A stretch of 64,000 bases of DNA from Neisseria chenwenguii (GTDB taxonomy: Bacteria; Pseudomonadota; Gammaproteobacteria; Burkholderiales; Neisseriaceae): positions 372,001 to 436,000 of the forward strand of contig NZ_CP022278.1 of the NCBI RefSeq assembly GCF_002216145.1, in the 5' to 3' direction. Position 1 is the stretch's first letter. Every line of letters begins with the position of its first letter. A program made the position numbers and the translations under genes. Of this stretch, positions 14,588 through 25,729 are shown piece after piece. The notes beneath the pieces are model-generated. The model did no database searches and was not told the origin of the DNA. It worked only from the letters and a program-made list of their open reading frames with translations.

Positions 14588-17410
14588 TCAGAATTTCAAA
14601 GCGTCTTCAACAAGCTGTTTCAACTGCGCCGCATGTTTGCTGGCGTAACCGACTGCCGGCGATGCGCTGGCCGGACGGCTGGCGCAGGAAAGTTCCTGTG
14701 TATCGCCCAAGACGCGCTCGATGCGGTGGCGGATTTGGTAGAACGCACCTTGGTTCTTCGGCTCTTCCTGTGCCCAAACCACTTCTTTGGCATTCGGGTA
14801 TTTCGCCAGCTCGGCTTGAACTTCGTCGTATGGGAACGGATAAAGCTGTTCGATGCGCACGATGGCCACGTCGTTTTCCAGCTTGCGCTCGGCGCGGCCG
14901 GCAGCCAAATCATAATAAACCTGACCGGCGCAGAGGATGACGCGCTTCACGCTGCCGTTGTCGGCGCGGGTGGCGGTGTCGCCGATAAGCGGACGGAAAC
15001 GCGAACCTTCGGTGAAGTTTTCCAGCGGGCTCATGGCGTCTTTGAAACGCAAGAGGCGTTTGGACATGAAAATCACCAGCGGTTTGCGGTATGAGCCCAA
15101 AACCTGACGTTGCAAGAGGTGGAACATCTGCGAGGCTTCAGACGGCATAATCACCTGCATATTGTTTTCGGAACAAAGCTGCAACCAGCGTTCCACGCGG
15201 CCTGAAGAGTGTTCGGGGCCTTGTCCGTCATAGCCGTGCGGCAGGATGGTGGTCAGGCCGCACAGGCGTCCCCACTTGGTTTCGCCCGAAGAAATAAACT
15301 GGTCGATAACCACTTGCGCGCCGTTGGCAAAGTCGCCGAACTGGGCTTCCCAAATGGTCAGTTTGTCGGGCGCAGAGCAGGCAAAGCCGTATTCGTAAGC
15401 CATCACGGCTTCTTCGTTCAAGATCGAGTCAATCACCAAAAACAGGCCGGTGTTCTCACCCATGTTCATTAAGGGAACATAAGCGCCGTCATCCCATTTT
15501 TCGCGGTTTTGGTCGTGCAATACGGCGTGTCGGTGCGAGAACGTACCGCGTCCTGAGTCTTCGCCGGAAATGCGCACTCCCGCACCTTTGGTGACGAGGT
15601 TGGCGTAAGCGATGGTTTCGGCCATGCCCCAGTCGATCGGCTGCTCGCCCGCCGCCATCGCTTTGCGCGCTTCAATCACGCGCTTGGCGGTCGGGTGTAA
15701 GGCGAAGCCTTCGGGAACAGCGGTAAATTTGTCGGCCAAACGGCGGATGTCGGCCACCGGCAAACCGGTTTCCACATCTTCGCGCCAGTCTTTGCCTTGG
15801 TATTTGCTCCAGTCGATGCTGGTGCGGTCGAAGTTGCTCAGGGTGGTTTGCTCGACGTGTTCGCCTTTGTCCAGCGCATCGCGGTAGGCTTGGACGTAGC
15901 CGTCGGCCTCTTCGGCCGTTACCACTCCTTGCGCAACCAGTTGTTCCGCATACATGGCGCGGGTACCCGGATGGCTGGCCACTTTTTTGTACATCATCGG
16001 CTGGGTCAGGGTCGGATCATCACCCTCGTTGTGACCCCAGCGACGGAAGCAGACGACGTCCACCACGATGTCTTTATTGAAGGTTTTGCGGTAGTCCAAT
16101 GCCGCCTGAATGGCAAAGCACACACGCTCGGGATCGTCGCCGTTGACATGAATCACGGGCGCAGCCACCATTTTCGCCACGTCAGTGCAATGTACGGTCG
16201 AACGGGTATCGCGCACGTCGGACGTGGTAAAACCGATTTGGTTGTTGATGACGATGTGAACAGTACCGCCCGTGGTGTAGCCGCGGGTTTTGGAAAGGTT
16301 GAACGTCGCTTGGTTGACGCCTAAGCCGACAAAGGCAGAGTCGCCGTGAATCAAAACGGGCAGCACTTTGTCGCGGCCGTTGTCGCCCAGGCGTTTCTGT
16401 TTGGCGCGCGCCGAGCCTTCCACCACGGGATTGACGATTTCCAGATGCGAGGGATTGAACGCCAGTGAAACGTGCATCGGGCCGTTGGGCGTCGCGATGT
16501 CGGAACTGAAGCCCATGTGGTATTTCACGTCGCCGCTGGGCAGTTTGATTTCGGCACGGCCTTCGAATTCGGCAAACAGATCACCCGGTTTTTTGCCCAA
16601 GGTGTTGACCAAAACATTCAGACGGCCCCGGTGTGCCATGCCGATGATGACTTCTTCCACGCCGTCTTTACCGGCGTTTTGAATCAGGTAGTTCAGGCCG
16701 GCAATCACGCTTTCGCCGCCTTCGATACCGAAGCGTTTTTGGCCGACGTATTTGGTGTGCAGATAACGTTCCAGCGTTTCGGCAGCGGTCATTTCTTTGA
16801 GGAGGCGGTGTTTTTGTTCGACGTTGAATTGCGGCGTTGACAGCACGCTTTCAAAATAATTGCGGATCCAGCGGCGTTCTTCCGTATTCGGAATGTACAT
16901 ATATTCCACCGCAAGATGACCGCAGTAAGTCTGTTTCAGATTATTGACAATATCGGAGAGCGCCATTTTTTCGCGACCGGAAAAGTCGCCGTCGCCCATG
17001 CTGAATTGAACGGCCATATCGGCATCGCTCAAGCCGTGAAATTTGGGATCGAGCGCTTCGAGGTACTGCGGCGGCGTCCGTTTGAGCGGATCAAGCTGCG
17101 CCGCGCCAAAGCCTTGGATGCGGTAGGCTGAAATCAGGCGCAACACGCCGACCTGTTTTTTCAGCATGGCTTCATCCATGCCGCCTGAAGATACGCCGGC
17201 TTTGTGTTTGGCCAGATTGGCAAACGATTCGCGAATCGGGGCGTGGGCAACGTCGGTTGCGACGACACCGGGCTGCTTGGCCAAATCGTCGAAATACTGT
17301 TTCCAGTTGCTTTCGACCGAATTAGGATTTTCCAAATAGCGCTCGTACAACTCCTCGATATAAGGGGCATTCGAACCGAACAAATAAGAGAAATTGAGTT
17401 TGTCGTCCAT
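14588..17410 (-). CDS. sucA: 2-Oxoglutarate dehydrogenase E1
   Basis: A 940-residue thiamine-diphosphate E1 component, full length for the family. It shows the N-terminal NAPYIEELYERYLENP, the MAHRGRLNVLVN motif, the ThDP-binding VNGDDPERVCFAIQAALDYR with CFRRWGHNEGDDPTLTQP, and the transketolase-like half with SGEDSGRGTFSHRHAVLHDQ and LPHGYDGQGPEHSS. It decarboxylates 2-oxoglutarate and passes the succinyl group to SucB. It follows gltA in the TCA operon. Confidence 0.97.
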   Translation of the reverse strand: MDDKLNFSYLFGSNAPYIEELYERYLENPNSVESNWKQYFDDLAKQPGVVATDVAHAPIRESFANLAKHKAGVSSGGMDEAMLKKQVGVLRLISAYRIQGFGAAQLDPLKRTPPQYLEALDPKFHGLSDADMAVQFSMGDGDFSGREKMALSDIVNNLKQTYCGHLAVEYMYIPNTEERRWIRNYFESVLSTPQFNVEQKHRLLKEMTAAETLERYLHTKYVGQKRFGIEGGESVIAGLNYLIQNAGKDGVEEVIIGMAHRGRLNVLVNTLGKKPGDLFAEFEGRAEIKLPSGDVKYHMGFSSDIATPNGPMHVSLAFNPSHLEIVNPVVEGSARAKQKRLGDNGRDKVLPVLIHGDSAFVGLGVNQATFNLSKTRGYTTGGTVHIVINNQIGFTTSDVRDTRSTVHCTDVAKMVAAPVIHVNGDDPERVCFAIQAALDYRKTFNKDIVVDVVCFRRWGHNEGDDPTLTQPMMYKKVASHPGTRAMYAEQLVAQGVVTAEEADGYVQAYRDALDKGEHVEQTTLSNFDRTSIDWSKYQGKDWREDVETGLPVADIRRLADKFTAVPEGFALHPTAKRVIEARKAMAAGEQPIDWGMAETIAYANLVTKGAGVRISGEDSGRGTFSHRHAVLHDQNREKWDDGAYVPLMNMGENTGLFLVIDSILNEEAVMAYEYGFACSAPDKLTIWEAQFGDFANGAQVVIDQFISSGETKWGRLCGLTTILPHGYDGQGPEHSSGRVERWLQLCSENNMQVIMPSEASQMFHLLQRQVLGSYRKPLVIFMSKRLLRFKDAMSPLENFTEGSRFRPLIGDTATRADNGSVKRVILCAGQVYYDLAAGRAERKLENDVAIVRIEQLYPFPYDEVQAELAKYPNAKEVVWAQEEPKNQGAFYQIRHRIERVLGDTQELSCASRPASASPAVGYASKHAAQLKQLVEDALKF

Positions 17411-17526
17411 GGCAGTTGCTCTTTTCTGTAAAAATAAATTAAAAGGCGGAATCAGGCGGTTTCAAAGCGGAAGGCCGTCTGAAAACCCTACCTGTTCCGC
17501 CCTGCTTCCGGAAGCATACGCTTTAA

Positions 17527-18807
<1,281 letters not shown>

Positions 18808-18851
18808 CTGCTTACTCCTTTGTAAAAACGGTTGCACTTAGTTTGCATTTG

Positions 18852-18876
18852 ATGCCGTCTGAAATTCAGACGGCAC
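18852..18876. terminator. Inverted DUS between gltA and sdhE
   Basis: ATGCCGTCTGAA and TTCAGACGGCA form a near-perfect palindrome. As it is inside the TCA operon it may only attenuate or mark a transcript boundary ahead of gltA. Confidence 0.55.
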
Positions 18877-18890
18877 TTTTTTAGACGGCC

Positions 18891-19151
18891 TTAAGCATTC
18901 TGCGCAGCCGCCCTGATTTTTTCAAGCATGGGAACGAGATGGGTTTTGTCGGTTTGGGTGTGTCCGTTGACCAAAGCCAACAGCTCCTGATCTTGAAATT
19001 CCAAAACCTCGGTAAACAAAGCCAACTCTTCGTCGTTCAAACGGTCAAATTCCTGCTCCATAAACCTGCCGAAGATTAAATCCAACTCCAGCAATCCGCG
19101 GCGGGTTTGGAAGCGGATTTTCCGCTTGTCCGTATCGTCGAACACTTTCAT
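18891..19151 (-). CDS. sdhE: Succinate dehydrogenase flavinylation factor
   Basis: An 86-residue member of the SdhE/YgfY family, needed for covalent FAD attachment to SdhA. The family RGxxE motif is seen in TRRGLLELDLIFGRFMEQ (about residues 18-35), and the length is standard. It starts one base after the sdhB stop (TGA-A-ATG), so it is translationally coupled to the enzyme it matures. Confidence 0.93.
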   Translation of the reverse strand: MKVFDDTDKRKIRFQTRRGLLELDLIFGRFMEQEFDRLNDEELALFTEVLEFQDQELLALVNGHTQTDKTHLVPMLEKIRAAAQNA

Positions 19152-19152
19152 T

Positions 19153-19860
19153 TCATACGGCCCGTTTCAACATGATTTCTTTAATCTTACCGATGGCACG
19201 GGTCGGGTTCAAGTGTTTCGGGCAGACGTCCACACAGTTCATAATCGTGTGGCAGCGGAACAGGCGGTACGGGTCATTAAGGTTGTCCAAACGCTCGTTG
19301 GTGATGGCGTCGCGGCTGTCGGCAATGAAGCGGTAGGCGTTGAGCAAACCGGACGGACCGACGAATTTATCAGGATTCCACCAAAACGACGGGCATTGGG
19401 TCGAGCAACAGGCGCAAAGGATACATTCGTACAAACCGTCCAGCTCTTTACGCTCCTCTTGGGTTTGCAGGCGCTCTTTATCGGCGTCGATCGGCGTGTC
19501 GTTGACGACGTAAGGTTTGATGGAATGGTATTGTTTGAAAAACTGGGTCATGTCCACAATCAAATCGCGCACCACCGGCAGGCCGGGCAGCGGGCGGATT
19601 TTTACCGGCTGCTTCAGGCTGCGGATGTCGGTCAGGCAGGCCAAGCCGTTTTTGCCGTTGATGTTCATGCCGTCCGAACCGCAGATGCCTTCGCGGCAGG
19701 AACGGCGGAACGACAGGGTATCGTCCTGCGCCTTGAGTTTGACCAGCGCGTCGAGAAGTTTGACGTCGGTCGGCTCGATTTCCAGCTCATATTTCTGCAT
19801 ATACGGCTTGTCGTCCACATCGGGGTTGTAGCGGTAAACTTCAAAACTTACTTTTTCCAT
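19153..19860 (-). CDS. sdhB: Succinate dehydrogenase iron-sulfur subunit
   Basis: A 235-residue subunit with three Fe-S clusters visible as motifs: CREGICGSDGMNINGKNGLAC for [2Fe-2S], CILCACCSTQCPSFW for [4Fe-4S] and CHTIMNCVDVCPKHLNP for [3Fe-4S]. It passes electrons from SdhA to quinone at the SdhCD membrane anchor. A DUS pair lies upstream in the 137-base gap to sdhA. Confidence 0.97.
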   Translation of the reverse strand: MEKVSFEVYRYNPDVDDKPYMQKYELEIEPTDVKLLDALVKLKAQDDTLSFRRSCREGICGSDGMNINGKNGLACLTDIRSLKQPVKIRPLPGLPVVRDLIVDMTQFFKQYHSIKPYVVNDTPIDADKERLQTQEERKELDGLYECILCACCSTQCPSFWWNPDKFVGPSGLLNAYRFIADSRDAITNERLDNLNDPYRLFRCHTIMNCVDVCPKHLNPTRAIGKIKEIMLKRAV

Positions 19861-19937
19861 GGGAAGTGTTCCTTTATCCCGGCAACGGCCTGTTTCAATC
19901 CGGCAGACCGTCGGGCGTTGGTTTTATTGTTCTGATA

Positions 19938-19987
19938 TTTTTCAGACGGCCTCAGTCTCTGTTTTGCCATAAGGCCGTCTGAAAACT
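19938..19987. terminator. Inverted DUS between sdhA and sdhB
   Basis: TTTTTCAGACGGCCT and AGGCCGTCTGAAAA flank a loop of about 22 bases inside the sdh operon. Full termination here is unlikely because sdhB, sdhE and gltA follow; it may tune their level. Confidence 0.5.
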
Positions 19988-19997
19988 GCTTCGTCGC

Positions 19998-21761
19998 TTA
20001 ATAGACGCGCTTGGCCGGTTCGATATAGTCGACGGTCAGCGGTTTGGTGTGTACGGGCTTGTAGGTCAGCGTGTTGGAAAGCGGATGGTAAAGCGTGTGT
20101 TTCATCCAGTTTTCGTCGTCGCGCTCGGGGTAATCGTCGGTCGCGTGTGCGCCGCGCGATTCTTTGCGCGCCTCGGCAGACACCAGCGTTGCTTTCGCCA
20201 CCTCAATCAGATTGTCCAATTCCAAAGCCTCGATACGCGCGGTATTCCAGACTTTGCTCTTGTCTTTGATTTCGGTTTTCTTCACACGTTCGGCGATTTC
20301 CATCACCTGTTTCACGCCTTCGCGCAGAATTTCGTCGGTACGGAACACGCCTGCATGAAGCTGTACGGAACGCTGCAAATCTCGGCGCAACACATCGACG
20401 TTTTCGCCGTCAGTTTGGTTGTCCAAACGCTCCAAACGGCGGCGGGTCAGTTCGCCCGCGTCTTCCGGCAGCGCTTTCCAGCCCTCTTGTTCTTTGATGA
20501 ACTTAATCATGCTGTCGCCGGCTGATTTGCCGAACACCACCAAATCAAGCAGGGAATTCGTACCCAGACGGTTCGCACCGTGCACCGACGCGCAGGCGCA
20601 TTCGCCCGCCGCATACAGCCCTTTTACCGGCACTTCGTAGTCGTCGCCCTCGGGCACAATCACTTCGCCCAAGTAATTGGTCGGAATGCCGCCCATCATG
20701 TAGTGGGTGGTCGGCACAACGGGAATCGGATCTTTAATCGGGTCGATACCGGCAAACTGAATGGAAATCTCGCGGATGCCCGGCAGTTTTTCCATGATTT
20801 TTTCCGCACCGATATGGTCGATTTTCAGCAAAACATGGTCTTTGTTTTTACCGCAGCCGCGCCCCTCGTAAATTTCCATCGCCATCGCGCGGGAAACCAC
20901 ATCGCGGGAAGCCAGGTCTTTTACCGTCGGCGCGTAACGTTCCATAAAGCGTTCGCCGTCGGCATTCAGCAGGATGCCGCCTTCGCCGCGCACGCCTTCG
21001 GTAATCAAAACGCCCGCTCCGGCCACACCTGTGGGATGGAACTGCCAGAATTCCATGTCTTCCAGCGGAATGCCCGCACGGGCGCAAATGCCCAGGCCGT
21101 CGCCCGTATTCATGAAAGCGTTGGTGGAAGAGGCATAAATGCGCCCTGCTCCGCCGGTAGCGAACAATACGGCTTTCGCATGGAAGATATAAACATCGCC
21201 GCTTTCCATTTCCATCGCGGTAACGCCGACCACATCGCCGTTTTCGTTGCGGATCAGGTCAAGCGCCGTCCATTCGACGAAAAACTGCGTGTTGGCGCGG
21301 ACGTTTTGCTGGTAAAGCGTATGCAGCATCGCATGGCCGGTACGGTCGGCCACCGCGCAGGCGCGTTCGACCGCGCGTTTGCCGTGTTCCGCAGTATGGC
21401 CGCCAAACGGGCGCTGGTAGATTTTGCCGCTTTCCACGCGGTCAAACGGCATACCCATGTGTTCCAACTCAATGACCGCTTCGGGCGCGACGCGGCACAT
21501 AAATTCAATCGCATCTTGGTCGCCCAGCCAGTCCGAACCTTTCACGGTATCGTACATATGCCACTCCCAGCGGTCTTCCTGAACATTGCCCAGCGAAGCG
21601 GAAATACCGCCCTGCGCCGCCACGGTGTGCGAACGGGTCGGAAACACTTTCGACAATACGGCACAATTCAAGCCTGATTTGGACAACTGCAGCGCCGCAC
21701 GGAGACCTGCACCACCGCCGCCGACAATCACGGCATCAAACTTACGGACAGGATAACCCAT
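19998..21761 (-). CDS. sdhA: Succinate dehydrogenase flavoprotein subunit
   Basis: A 587-residue subunit. FAD-binding [16 protein letters not shown] opens it; the covalent-FAD His is in SHTVAAQGG. Active-site regions are [22 protein letters not shown] and [18 protein letters not shown]. It oxidises succinate to fumarate. The start is ATG at 21761 ([11 protein letters not shown]), preceded by GGGGGTGAGT; the in-frame TTG four codons upstream is less likely. It lies two bases from the sdhD stop. Confidence 0.96.
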   Translation of the reverse strand: MGYPVRKFDAVIVGGGGAGLRAALQLSKSGLNCAVLSKVFPTRSHTVAAQGGISASLGNVQEDRWEWHMYDTVKGSDWLGDQDAIEFMCRVAPEAVIELEHMGMPFDRVESGKIYQRPFGGHTAEHGKRAVERACAVADRTGHAMLHTLYQQNVRANTQFFVEWTALDLIRNENGDVVGVTAMEMESGDVYIFHAKAVLFATGGAGRIYASSTNAFMNTGDGLGICARAGIPLEDMEFWQFHPTGVAGAGVLITEGVRGEGGILLNADGERFMERYAPTVKDLASRDVVSRAMAMEIYEGRGCGKNKDHVLLKIDHIGAEKIMEKLPGIREISIQFAGIDPIKDPIPVVPTTHYMMGGIPTNYLGEVIVPEGDDYEVPVKGLYAAGECACASVHGANRLGTNSLLDLVVFGKSAGDSMIKFIKEQEGWKALPEDAGELTRRRLERLDNQTDGENVDVLRRDLQRSVQLHAGVFRTDEILREGVKQVMEIAERVKKTEIKDKSKVWNTARIEALELDNLIEVAKATLVSAEARKESRGAHATDDYPERDDENWMKHTLYHPLSNTLTYKPVHTKPLTVDYIEPAKRVY

Positions 21762-21763
21762 AC

Positions 21764-22105
21764 TCACCCCCAAATCACTTTAATCGAATAAACCAGACAC
21801 GCCACCAGCCAAACCACCGTACCCGCCTGCAAACACAGGCGCAGACCGAAAGGTTTGATGTAGTCCATCCATAAATCGCGGATACCGACCCAGGCATGGA
21901 TAAACAGCGCGATAAACGTCAGCTGGGTAAAGAGTTTCACCCAAGCATTGCTCCAAAATGTTTTCCACTCGCTATACTCGCCCGGCAAAAGCAGCAGAAA
22001 AGCAATCAGCGCCACAATATAAAGCAGCATTACCACAGCGGTTACACGCTGCATCGCCCAATCTTTCAAGCCGTAGTGGGCACCGGCCAGCTTGCGGTTT
22101 ACCAT
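21764..22105 (-). CDS. sdhD: Succinate dehydrogenase membrane anchor subunit D
   Basis: A 113-residue three-helix membrane protein with [40 protein letters not shown] and [20 protein letters not shown]. The sequence [16 protein letters not shown] carries the conserved His/Asp/Tyr of the haem and quinone site. Its start overlaps the sdhC stop by a few bases. Confidence 0.92.
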   Translation of the reverse strand: MVNRKLAGAHYGLKDWAMQRVTAVVMLLYIVALIAFLLLLPGEYSEWKTFWSNAWVKLFTQLTFIALFIHAWVGIRDLWMDYIKPFGLRLCLQAGTVVWLVACLVYSIKVIWG

Positions 22106-22476
22106 AACAGCGCTCCAATCACGACAGTCAACACCAATGCGGAAACAAACACAATTTTCGCAGTCAAACGCGCCGTTTGCAGTTCCAAACCCTTATGCGC
22201 ATCCAAAAACAGAAAACGCGTACCCGCCAGCGCGTGGTGCAGAAACGCCCACAACACGCCGATCAGAGCCAGCTTCACAATCGGATGGGAAACAAAATGC
22301 AGATAGGAGACGAATACCGATTCGCGGTTAAGGGAAGCCGCGAGCAGCCCGAGCAAAACAGGCAGGGTAATGAATAAGATCACGCCGCTGATGCGGTGCA
22401 GGATGGAAACAATCCCCGGTATCGGCAGACGGATATTGGGGAGGTCTAAATAAACAGGACGGGGTTTTGCAGCCAT
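22099..22476 (-). CDS. sdhC: Succinate dehydrogenase cytochrome b556 subunit
   Basis: A 125-residue haem-b anchor subunit with the family N-terminus RPVYLDLPNIRLPIPGIVSI, then LHRISGVILF and the second-helix region LWAFLHHALAGTRFLFLDAH, which holds the haem ligand His. It is the first gene of the sdhCDAB-sdhE-gltA run. In pathogenic Neisseria the sdh message is repressed by the Fur-controlled small RNA NrrF; whether that applies here was not tested. Confidence 0.93.
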   Translation of the reverse strand: MAAKPRPVYLDLPNIRLPIPGIVSILHRISGVILFITLPVLLGLLAASLNRESVFVSYLHFVSHPIVKLALIGVLWAFLHHALAGTRFLFLDAHKGLELQTARLTAKIVFVSALVLTVVIGALLW

Positions 22477-22870
22477 AAGTTCTGTTCCTCAGTCGTTATC
22501 GTTTTCTCAAAACCGCGCAGTCGGAAATTACATCAGACTACACAGGATTGTAATGTACCCGTTTTACCACCGTTTGAACAGCCCGTTTTGTAAACAATCT
22601 AATCTTTTTTTACACACCGTCCATCGGATAAGCCAATGGTCTTAAACCGCCGACACATCCGCCCTAATCCTTTCGCAGCAGTTACCCGCCCGCCGCCGCA
22701 ACTGGAAACATCCGCTCAGGCCGTCTGAAAACAATAGATTTTCAGACGGCCTGCAACCAAGCCGACATTTCTTTTCAGACGGCCTTACCAAACCTTAAAC
22801 AAATAAGCCTTGATTTCAAACCAAAGCGCAGGCATATATATTTCGTTCACACCACACCAAAAGGCAGATT
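22477..22870. other. Divergent promoter region between sdhC and the YkvA-like gene
   Basis: About 390 bases without a gene. It includes one inverted DUS pair (22719-22752), a further DUS at about 22775, and AT-rich DNA upstream of sdhC that should hold the sdh promoter. I could not fix a convincing -35/-10 pair. Confidence 0.5.
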
Positions 22871-23251
22871 ATGGAAAACCCAAACAACCCATCCTCTGAA
22901 GACTACATCCCGAAATTCCGCCGCAAAAAGCTGGACGAACCCGGCTTCCTGCGCAAACTCGCCCGCTTCGCCGGCCGCTTGGGTGCACCCGTCGTGCGCC
23001 AGCTTTACGGACTCTATTTCCTTTGGAAATCACCGCACACCCCAAAACGCGCGAAAATGATCATCTTGGGTGCGCTGGTTTATTTCTTCAGCCCCATCGA
23101 CAGTATTCCCGACCTTTTGGGCCCGCTGGGCTTCAGCGACGACATCGCCGTCATCACGCTAGTTTACGCGCAGATGAAAGCCTACATGACCGACACCATC
23201 CGCGAGCAAGCCCGAGTAGCGGCGGATAAGCTGTTGGGCAAAAACTCCTAA
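22871..23251 (+). CDS. YkvA-family (DUF1232) protein
   Basis: A 126-residue protein with a central DUF1232 core: PHTPKRAKMIILGALVYFFS followed by PIDSIPDLLGPLGFSDDIAV (about residues 55-95), the signature hydrophobic helix plus P-x-D-x-I-P-D motif. A charged N-terminus and a C-terminal helix follow. AAAGGCAG precedes the ATG. It is monocistronic. The function of the family is not known. Confidence 0.85.
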   Translation: MENPNNPSSEDYIPKFRRKKLDEPGFLRKLARFAGRLGAPVVRQLYGLYFLWKSPHTPKRAKMIILGALVYFFSPIDSIPDLLGPLGFSDDIAVITLVYAQMKAYMTDTIREQARVAADKLLGKNS

Positions 23252-23272
23252 GTTAAGCGCAATGCAAACAGC

Positions 23273-23323
23273 AAAGGCCGTCTGAAAAGTTTGAACAAAA
23301 TTCAAACTTTTCAGACGGCCTTT
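23273..23323. terminator. Bidirectional terminator with extended DUS stem
   Basis: AAAGGCCGTCTGAAAAGTTT and its complement pair over about 23 bases around a 5-base loop. It sits between convergent genes (the YkvA-like gene and the lipoprotein gene) and so serves both strands. Confidence 0.8.
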
Positions 23324-23343
23324 CAAATTCAAAACAAGCGCAC

Positions 23344-23856
23344 TTATTGCAGCGGCGACATCCGCATCACTTCCATCAGGAAGTTGGTAAACGCGGGATT
23401 ATCCGGCTTGCCGTTCATGTTTTTCCAGCGTTGCTGCCAGCCTTTCAAAGCGTTTTGGATGTAGAGTTTGGACTGCTCGGTGGTGATTTCGCCGCGTTGG
23501 CTGTCCACCGCAGAGCGCAGGTAAACTTCATACATGCTGTCGTCCACCGAATTGCGGCCGACCTGCTGGATGCGGAAGCGGTTGAGATATTGCGCGGCCT
23601 GGACTTTCGTCAGTTTACCCTGACTGACCTGGTAGCTCAGGCGGGTCGCTTCGTCGCGGATTTTGGAAACGTCCGACCAATGGCTTGAAGCCAAGCGGAA
23701 AGAAGCCGGCGCTTCGGAAGACTTGCCCTTGGAAGGCACGGGTTTCGGTTTGACGTTTGTCGGACGGAGCGGAACTTCGCCCATCATCGGAAATTGCAGC
23801 GTTTCACAACCGGCAAGCGCCGCCAATGCAGAGAGGAGGATAATTTGTTTTTTCAT
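23344..23856 (-). CDS. Putative lipoprotein, unknown function
   Basis: A 170-residue protein with a lipoprotein signal MKKQIILLSALAALAGCETL (lipobox LAGC, Cys17). The mature part is mostly helical with DEATRLSYQVSQGKLTKVQA and an Arg/Trp-rich segment GWQQRWKNMNG. No family recognised. The ATG at 23856 has no Shine-Dalgarno but lies eight bases after a TATAAT with a good -35, so the message may be leaderless. Confidence 0.75.
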   Translation of the reverse strand: MKKQIILLSALAALAGCETLQFPMMGEVPLRPTNVKPKPVPSKGKSSEAPASFRLASSHWSDVSKIRDEATRLSYQVSQGKLTKVQAAQYLNRFRIQQVGRNSVDDSMYEVYLRSAVDSQRGEITTEQSKLYIQNALKGWQQRWKNMNGKPDNPAFTNFLMEVMRMSPLQ

Positions 23857-23892
23857 GCGCGTGATTATAATCGGATTTGTCGGAGAAACCAA
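23856..23892 (-). promoter_or_regulatory. Promoter giving a possible leaderless lipoprotein mRNA
   Basis: On the minus strand TTGGTT (23892-23887), a 17-base spacer and TATAAT (23869-23864) are followed after seven bases by the ATG at 23856. Initiation at the normal distance would start transcription at or within a base or two of the A of the start codon. Confidence 0.6.
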
Positions 23893-24017
23893 CTGCATCA
23901 AAAATATTACAGTTGAAAACTTCGTCTGATTACAACGGCTTTCAGACGGCCGTATTATGGCACATATCGGCTGCAAGCAAAAGAAAAGGCCGTCTGAAAA
24001 ACGGCCTTTTCATGCAT

Positions 24018-24950
24018 TTATGCCAAATCGGCAAACAGCGGGGTTGAGAGGTAGCGTTCGCCGTAAGACGGAATCACCGCCACAATCAGCTTGCCGGCGT
24101 TTTCCGGTTTTTTCGCCAATTCCAGAGCGGCCCAAACTGCTGCGCCTGAAGAAATACCGACCAATACGCCCTCTTTTTTCGCCACTTCGCGGGCGGTGTT
24201 AAACGCGTCGTTGTTTTCGACTTTGATTACGCCGTCGTAAATCTCGGTATTGAGATTTTTCGGGATAAAGCCCGGTGCCAAACCCTGGATCGGATGCGGG
24301 CCTTTTTCGCCGCCGCTCAATACGGGCGACGCAGCCGGCTCAACCGCATAAACCTGCACTTCGGGTTTGCGTTCTTTCAACACTTCGCCCACGCCGGTAA
24401 CGGTACCGCCCGTGCCCACGCCGGCCACGAAAATATCGACCTTGCCGTCGGTATCGCGCCAGATTTCTTCAGCGGTGGTTTCGCGGTGGATTTGCGGGTT
24501 GGCCGCGTTTTCAAACTGTTGCGGCATAAAGTAAACATCGGGATTGCTCTGAACCAGTTCGGCCGCTTTGGAAATCGCGCCGCCCATGCCTTCGGCTGCG
24601 GGGGTCAGAATCAGCTCGGCACCAAACGCGCGCAGCAGCATGCGGCGCTCTTTGCTCATGCTCTCGGGCATGGTAATCGCCAGTTTGTAGCCTTTAGATG
24701 CGCAAACCATCGCCAAACCGATACCGGTGTTGCCGCTGGTCGGCTCAATGATGATGGTGTTTTTATTGATTTTTCCGGCTTTTTCGGCGGCTTCCACCAT
24801 CGCAATCGCAATACGGTCTTTTACGCTGCTGCCCGGATTGAAAAATTCCAGTTTCAGGGCGACTTCTGCGTGCAGGCCTTCGGTCAGGCGGTTTAATTTG
24901 ACCAGCGGCGTGTTGCCGATTAAGTCGGTAATGCTGTTTGCAATATTCAT
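24018..24950 (-). CDS. cysK: Cysteine synthase A (O-acetylserine sulfhydrylase)
   Basis: A 310-residue PLP enzyme making cysteine from O-acetylserine and sulfide. It shows the PLP lysine in [20 protein letters not shown], the substrate loop [13 protein letters not shown] and phosphate-binding [17 protein letters not shown], and ends like CysK. It is monocistronic, closed by a DUS/AAAAGGCC hairpin at 23986-24010. Confidence 0.95.
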   Translation of the reverse strand: MNIANSITDLIGNTPLVKLNRLTEGLHAEVALKLEFFNPGSSVKDRIAIAMVEAAEKAGKINKNTIIIEPTSGNTGIGLAMVCASKGYKLAITMPESMSKERRMLLRAFGAELILTPAAEGMGGAISKAAELVQSNPDVYFMPQQFENAANPQIHRETTAEEIWRDTDGKVDIFVAGVGTGGTVTGVGEVLKERKPEVQVYAVEPAASPVLSGGEKGPHPIQGLAPGFIPKNLNTEIYDGVIKVENNDAFNTAREVAKKEGVLVGISSGAAVWAALELAKKPENAGKLIVAVIPSYGERYLSTPLFADLA

Positions 24951-25128
24951 TTCCTACTCCTATAACTCTATAACTGATAAATTGATACAGTTTGGCGGTT
25001 GATGTGAATACAATTAAGACGGATACAAGGCAACAAGGCTGCGGCGACGCAGTAGGCGTTTTAATTCCGTTTACTATAATCCCAGGCCGTCTGAAAAACC
25101 AATAGCCAAAGTTTCTTTCCTTATAACC

Positions 25129-25728
25129 TTAGGTTCGGTTTACTTCCAACATAATGGCCAACACCGTTGCCGCCTCACACAACAAAGCCAACAGAAAGCC
25201 CGCCTTAAGCTGGCGCAGGCCGAACCAATGCGTCGGCTGTTCCATGATCACCGTGCGGTGCAGATAAAAAACCGCCATCAAAACAAACTGCAACGCAAAC
25301 CAATAAACCGGCTTGAGCGCGTAAAACTCCAGCATTGCAGGCAGGGCAAACGCCGTCGTCGTGGTCGGATAGTGATACCACACCATCGCCGACAAAACAA
25401 AAAAAGCCAACGTCATCAGCATATTGCTGACGGCAAACAAGCCGACTGCAACGTGTTTTTCATCTGCCAGCCAGTAGCTCCCCTCCGGCGCTTTCTGCCA
25501 GCAGTTCACAAAGAAAAACAGGCTGGCGACCGTCAGATAAAGATGCGGCACATACAAAGGCCCCGCCGCCGTAATTCCCCAAATGCCCGGCAGAAGCTGC
25601 GCACCCCAAAAGCCCGCCGCCAGCCAAAGCAAAATGCTGCCCCAAAACCATTGGAACATTCCCGCACGAAAAATCAGCAGCAGCCACACCAAAGCATAAG
25701 CTGCTGCCGCAAGCAAAAAAATATCCAT
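25129..25728 (-). CDS. Hypothetical multi-pass membrane protein
   Basis: A 199-residue integral membrane protein with about six hydrophobic helices (for example DIFLLAAAAYALVWLLLIF, LYLTVASLFFFVNCW, VSNMLMTLAFFVLSAMVWY, LLALLCEAATVLAIML). The start MDIFLL at 25728 lies two bases after the dapF stop, so it depends on translational coupling; no separate ribosome binding site is seen. No family recognised. Confidence 0.7.
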   Translation of the reverse strand: MDIFLLAAAAYALVWLLLIFRAGMFQWFWGSILLWLAAGFWGAQLLPGIWGITAAGPLYVPHLYLTVASLFFFVNCWQKAPEGSYWLADEKHVAVGLFAVSNMLMTLAFFVLSAMVWYHYPTTTTAFALPAMLEFYALKPVYWFALQFVLMAVFYLHRTVIMEQPTHWFGLRQLKAGFLLALLCEAATVLAIMLEVNRT

Positions 25729-25729
25729 T

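Noticed and set aside
20580..21677. Long plus-strand frame opposite sdhA
   Set aside because: It is the complement of the sdhA coding strand with His/Arg/Ala-rich nonsense composition; GC-rich genes give such shadows.
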